Shown here in pieces: positions 60,750-64,000 of a stretch of 64,000 nucleotides of DNA (positions are counted from its first letter, which is position 1; the number at the start of each line of letters is the position of its first letter). The position numbers and the translations under genes were made by a program. The notes beneath the pieces were generated by a model that was not told where the DNA came from, searched no databases, and was given only the letters and a program-made list of their open reading frames with translations. Source of the DNA: Flavobacterium sharifuzzamanii. GTDB lineage: Bacteria > Bacteroidota > Bacteroidia > Flavobacteriales > Flavobacteriaceae. The DNA is taken from positions 62,001 through 126,000 of the forward strand of contig NZ_QJGZ01000034.1 in assembly GCF_003254585.1 (NCBI RefSeq). The letters are read 5' to 3'.

Positions 60750-61964
60750 ATGGTATTAATTGTAGACGATATAAGGGCAAATATTATAGCCTTAAAGAAA
60801 ACATTAGAGCTGCATAATATCGATGTTGATAGTGCCGAATCTGGAGAAGAAGCTTTAAAAAAAATCCTAAAAATAGATTACTGCCTGATTATTATGGATG
60901 TTCAAATGCCGGGACTTGATGGTTTTGAAGTGGTAAAAATCCTTTCAGGCAATCAACGCACAAAAGATATTCCAGTTATTTTTCTTTCAGCTATCAATAC
61001 AGAAAAAAAATACATCTTTAAAGGATATGAAACTGGGGCTGTTGAATACATTACAAAACCCGTAGATAGCGATTTGCTGATTCTAAAAGTAAAAACCTTT
61101 ATTAAAATCTACGAACAGCAAAATGAACTTAAAGCAATGAAAGACCTGCTTTCTAAAGAAATCAAAATTCGAAAAGAAGCGCAGGATAATCTGGAAATCA
61201 AAATTGCGGAAAGGACAAAAGAACTGGTTCAGAAAAATGAAGAACTGGAACTTAGAAATCATGAATTGCAACAGTTTTCTTGGGTTGTTTCACACGATTT
61301 GAATGAACCTATCCGCAAAATCCAAATTTTCATTAAAATAATAAAAGATCTTTACTTAAAAGCAGATGACAAGGCTCTAGATTATGTTGACCGGACAATA
61401 AAATCGGCAGAAAGAATGCAGACTTTAATCACCGATCTTTTGGCTTATTCTAGGCTTTCAGCACAGGTTAAACCTGAAAAAACAGATTTAAATGTGGTTT
61501 TGCAGGAAGTGCTAGGAGATTTTGATTATCTAATAGAACGTAAAAATGCAATTATAAAAACCAACGAACTTCCAACAGTTGATAGCATTCCCAGTCAGAT
61601 GCGACAGGTTTTTCAAAATCTGATAGGGAATGCTTTAAAATTTTCTGGAAATGAAGAAAAACCGGTAATCGAAATTACTTCAGAAACCATTTTAGAGAAA
61701 TCAATTGATAGTCCGACTTCTCCTGAAGGAAAATTTTGCAGAATTACAGTAAAAGACAACGGAATTGGTTTTGATGAAATTTATCTGGATCGAATTTTTA
61801 TTATTTTCCAAAGCTTAAATGACCGCCAAACCTACGAAGGAACGGGAATTGGTTTGGCAATTGCTAAAAAAATCATAGAAAAACACAATGGATTAATCAC
61901 GGCAAAAAGCAAATTTGGAGAAGGCGCAAGTTTCATCATTGTGCTTCCCTTAAAATATGAATAA
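60750..61964 (+). CDS. Receiver-domain histidine kinase (response regulator fused to kinase)
   Basis: 404 residues. An N-terminal receiver domain (about 1-120) comes first: LIVDDIRAN, phospho-acceptor Asp50 in LIIMDVQMPG, Ser in FLSAIN and Lys in YITKPVDS. A coiled coil (about 125-170: KAMKDLLSKEIKIRKEAQDNLEIKIAERTKELVQKNEELELR) connects to a HisKA domain with His182 in VVSHDLNEPIRK and an HATPase domain with N box NLIGNALKFSG and glycine box VKDNGIGFDEIYLDRIF .. GTGIGLAIAKKI. The frame starts right at the receiver with only one residue before LIVDD; an in-frame TAG lies 5 codons upstream, so no longer start exists. A second kinase follows after 17 bases. Confidence 0.93.
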   Translation: MVLIVDDIRANIIALKKTLELHNIDVDSAESGEEALKKILKIDYCLIIMDVQMPGLDGFEVVKILSGNQRTKDIPVIFLSAINTEKKYIFKGYETGAVEYITKPVDSDLLILKVKTFIKIYEQQNELKAMKDLLSKEIKIRKEAQDNLEIKIAERTKELVQKNEELELRNHELQQFSWVVSHDLNEPIRKIQIFIKIIKDLYLKADDKALDYVDRTIKSAERMQTLITDLLAYSRLSAQVKPEKTDLNVVLQEVLGDFDYLIERKNAIIKTNELPTVDSIPSQMRQVFQNLIGNALKFSGNEEKPVIEITSETILEKSIDSPTSPEGKFCRITVKDNGIGFDEIYLDRIFIIFQSLNDRQTYEGTGIGLAIAKKIIEKHNGLITAKSKFGEGASFIIVLPLKYE

Positions 61965-61981
61965 AAATAATTTAGAAATAT

Positions 61982-64000
61982 ATGAACGGTAATTTTAAAA
62001 GAAACTTATTAATCAGTTCGCTAGTTTCCCTTCTTGTACTTACGGTTAGTTCTGTTGCTTCTTTCATTAGCATCAAAAGTTTATTAGAGAGTAATTTTTG
62101 GGTCAATCATACTCAGGATGTAATCTACAACTTAAATGAAGGTTCTGCAATTATTACAGAAGCGCAGACAAGCATGAGAGGCTATCTGCTTACAGGAGAC
62201 GAACAGTTTGTGGACCGATTTAATGAAGCTGAAGCCAAGTCAAACAGTTATTTCGAAAAATTGGATGAGCTTACAGTTGATAATCCCGCACAGAGAAAAT
62301 TACTGGAAGAATTACGCGATAAACGTTCAGGTTTCTTTAAATATTTAAACAATCAGATTGTAAAAAAGCGTTTAAGCAAAGAAACGCTGATTTTTGATTT
62401 GAATGAAGGCAGAAACATGATGAATGACATGAGAGCAATCATCAGGAAAGTTGAAAATACAGAACAAAAACTTTTAGATGAGCGCAACTTAAATTCAGAA
62501 CGATACGGAAATTACAGTTTGATTTTAATCGTTATTGCCTTTTTTATTGCTTTTCTTATTTCGATCGTTTTTATGATCAGAATTCTAAAAGATTATAACG
62601 AAAGATCGTTGTTGCAGCGCGAGCTGGAGAAAAAAGATAAAGAAACTGCTGAAAGGCTGAAAGTAATAAGCGGTATTGCCACACAAATTTCTAAAGGAAA
62701 TTATGATGTTCAGATCGATGATAGAAAAGCTGATACCTTAGGGGCTTTAGGAACATCAATTCATAATATGAAAGATTCATTAAAGGATTCTTTCGAATTA
62801 CTATCTCAAAAAGAATGGCTTCAATCGGGTGTTGCAACTTTGAACGATAAAATGCTTGGGGAAAAAACAATTCAGAAATTATCTAAAGATGTGATCGAAT
62901 TTTTATGCCAATATACCAACAGCAGCGCCGGAGTTTTGTATGTTGTAGATGGAGAAGAATTGACTGTTACGGGAGGTTACAGCTATATACCGAGTAAAAA
63001 CAGAGAACGAATTAAGAAAGGCGAGGGGCTGATTGGACAATCTATTGTTTCTGGAAAAATGTTGGAGCTAAAAACACTTTCTCCTGAAGATATTCAGATC
63101 AATTATGCATTAGGAGAAATAAAACCAACTCATATCGTGGCATTACCTTTAATGGATTTCAAGATTGAGGGAGCGGTAGAGCTGGCAAGCATATACGGAT
63201 TTTCGATGTTGCAGCTTGAGTTTTTGAATATTGTAGCCAATAATATCGGAATTGCTTTAAAGGCAACTCAAAACCGTAAAAGGGTAATGGAACTTCTGGA
63301 AGAAACGAAATCGCAAGCAGAAGAACTTCAGATTCAGCATAGTGAATTGGAAGCGATAAATGCAGAATTAGAGGCGCAGACCGAAAAATTGCAGGCTTCA
63401 GAAGAAGAACTTCGCGTACAGCAAGAAGAATTGGAACAAACCAATGAAGAATTGTCTGAAAGAAGTGTTTTATTGGAAGAAAAAAATACCGAAATCCAGA
63501 AAAAATCAGAAGCTTTGGAGTTGACAACTCGTTACAAATCTGAGTTTTTGGCAAATATGTCGCACGAATTGAGAACGCCATTGAACTCGATTTTACTGTT
63601 GAGCCGTCTGCTGTCTGAAAATAACAATCAGACAATGAACAATGAAGAAATCGAATTTGCAAAAGTGATTCAGAGTTCAGGAAACAGTTTGTTAGGATTA
63701 ATTGATGAAATTCTGGATCTGTCTAAGATTGAAGCTGGTAAAATGGAATTGGAATTCTTGGATGTTTCAACTAAAGAAATTACAGATAACCTTCATAATC
63801 TGTTTTATATGGTGGCAAAAGAGAAGGGGATTAATTTTGAAATTATTGCCAAAGAAGCGCCAATTGTTATTAAAACAGATAAAATGCGTTTGGAGCAGAT
63901 TCTAAAAAACCTGATTTCAAATGCCATTAAATTTACTGAAAAAGGAACTGTTTCACTTGAAATTAAAGTCGATACAGACGATGATAAGATAATCTGCTTT
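61982..64000 (+). CDS. Sensor histidine kinase with CHASE3, HAMP and GAF domains (3' end outside window)
   Basis: 673 residues visible, open to the end of the window. TM1 about 9-31 (LLISSLVSLLVLTVSSVASFISI), a periplasmic CHASE3-type domain about 35-170 (EAQTSMRGYLLTGDEQFVDRFNEA), TM2 about 180-200, a HAMP-like linker (ISKGNYDVQI), a GAF domain about 290-430 (VIEFLCQYTNSSAGVLYVVDGEELTVTGGYSYIPS), a long coiled coil about 436-515, then HisKA with His528 in NMSHELRTP and the start of HATPase (LKNLISNAIKFTEKG). Proteins with this layout in Bacteroidota usually continue into one or more receiver domains. It starts 17 bases after the receiver-kinase gene and is probably co-transcribed with it, suggesting a phosphorelay. 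Confidence 0.93.
   Translation, partial: MNGNFKRNLLISSLVSLLVLTVSSVASFISIKSLLESNFWVNHTQDVIYNLNEGSAIITEAQTSMRGYLLTGDEQFVDRFNEAEAKSNSYFEKLDELTVDNPAQRKLLEELRDKRSGFFKYLNNQIVKKRLSKETLIFDLNEGRNMMNDMRAIIRKVENTEQKLLDERNLNSERYGNYSLILIVIAFFIAFLISIVFMIRILKDYNERSLLQRELEKKDKETAERLKVISGIATQISKGNYDVQIDDRKADTLGALGTSIHNMKDSLKDSFELLSQKEWLQSGVATLNDKMLGEKTIQKLSKDVIEFLCQYTNSSAGVLYVVDGEELTVTGGYSYIPSKNRERIKKGEGLIGQSIVSGKMLELKTLSPEDIQINYALGEIKPTHIVALPLMDFKIEGAVELASIYGFSMLQLEFLNIVANNIGIALKATQNRKRVMELLEETKSQAEELQIQHSELEAINAELEAQTEKLQASEEELRVQQEELEQTNEELSERSVLLEEKNTEIQKKSEALELTTRYKSEFLANMSHELRTPLNSILLLSRLLSENNNQTMNNEEIEFAKVIQSSGNSLLGLIDEILDLSKIEAGKMELEFLDVSTKEITDNLHNLFYMVAKEKGINFEIIAKEAPIVIKTDKMRLEQILKNLISNAIKFTEKGTVSLEIKVDTDDDKIICF

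Noticed and set aside
63159..63662. Minus-strand 167-codon open frame inside the last kinase
   Set aside because: The plus frame is a clear GAF/HisKA kinase throughout; the antisense frame has no family features.

Overview
The window is a 64 kb piece of a low-GC Bacteroidota chromosome, almost certainly Flavobacterium or a close relative. The support is the flavobacterial -7 promoter word TAnnTTTG (twice in full TTG-N19-TAnnTTTG form), a type IX secretion sorting domain, a lipoprotein with an acidic export tail, MocR, DUF6377, DUF5661 and semiSWEET families typical of the phylum, and almost no Shine-Dalgarno sequences. I see no rRNA, tRNA, CRISPR array, transposase or phage gene.

Layout. 0-5 kb: 3' end of clpB, a T9SS cargo-type protein with a second secreted protein, a DUF808 membrane protein and a lipoprotein. 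5-16 kb: housekeeping metabolism, with agmatine to putrescine (aguB and aguA, split by two minus-strand envelope genes), fumarylacetoacetase divergent from glyA, and tRNA hydroxylase miaE. 16-30 kb: guaC, an acetyltransferase, a TetR/MFS efflux pair with a shared operator, a pentapeptide protein, aspA, an outer-membrane barrel, a two-component system, a USP-like protein with a bestrophin channel, and a divergent MocR/EamA pair. 30-46 kb: acyl-CoA oxidase-like enzyme, DUF6377 regulator, GH3 and GH2 glycosidases, DUF1349, an acyltransferase, an ArsR/old-yellow-enzyme operon and a TlpA thioredoxin. 46-50 kb: AraC regulator, cupin, zinc alcohol dehydrogenase and aldo-keto reductase. 50-60 kb: a run of small stress-type genes (DUF4142, DUF7218, topoisomerase IB, DUF1328, DUF5661, an acidic protein, a PNPOx-like protein, SDR, semiSWEET). 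60-64 kb: two sensor kinases; the last is cut by the window end.

The most unusual content lies between genes. Many spacers carry short-period arrays facing each other as inverted repeats. The clearest are arrays of the palindromic pentamer CTNAG at exactly 8-bp spacing, six sites, often starting at a stop codon; a sister family uses CAAAG/CTTTG at the same 8-bp spacing; others have 7- or 9-bp periods. There are also nested palindromes of up to four levels (6.5, 30.3, 45.6 kb) and three copies of a ~100-bp palindromic element, two of which flank tlpA as near-identical direct repeats. A decayed piece of a PAS-type sensor kinase gene is recognisable at 57.4 kb.
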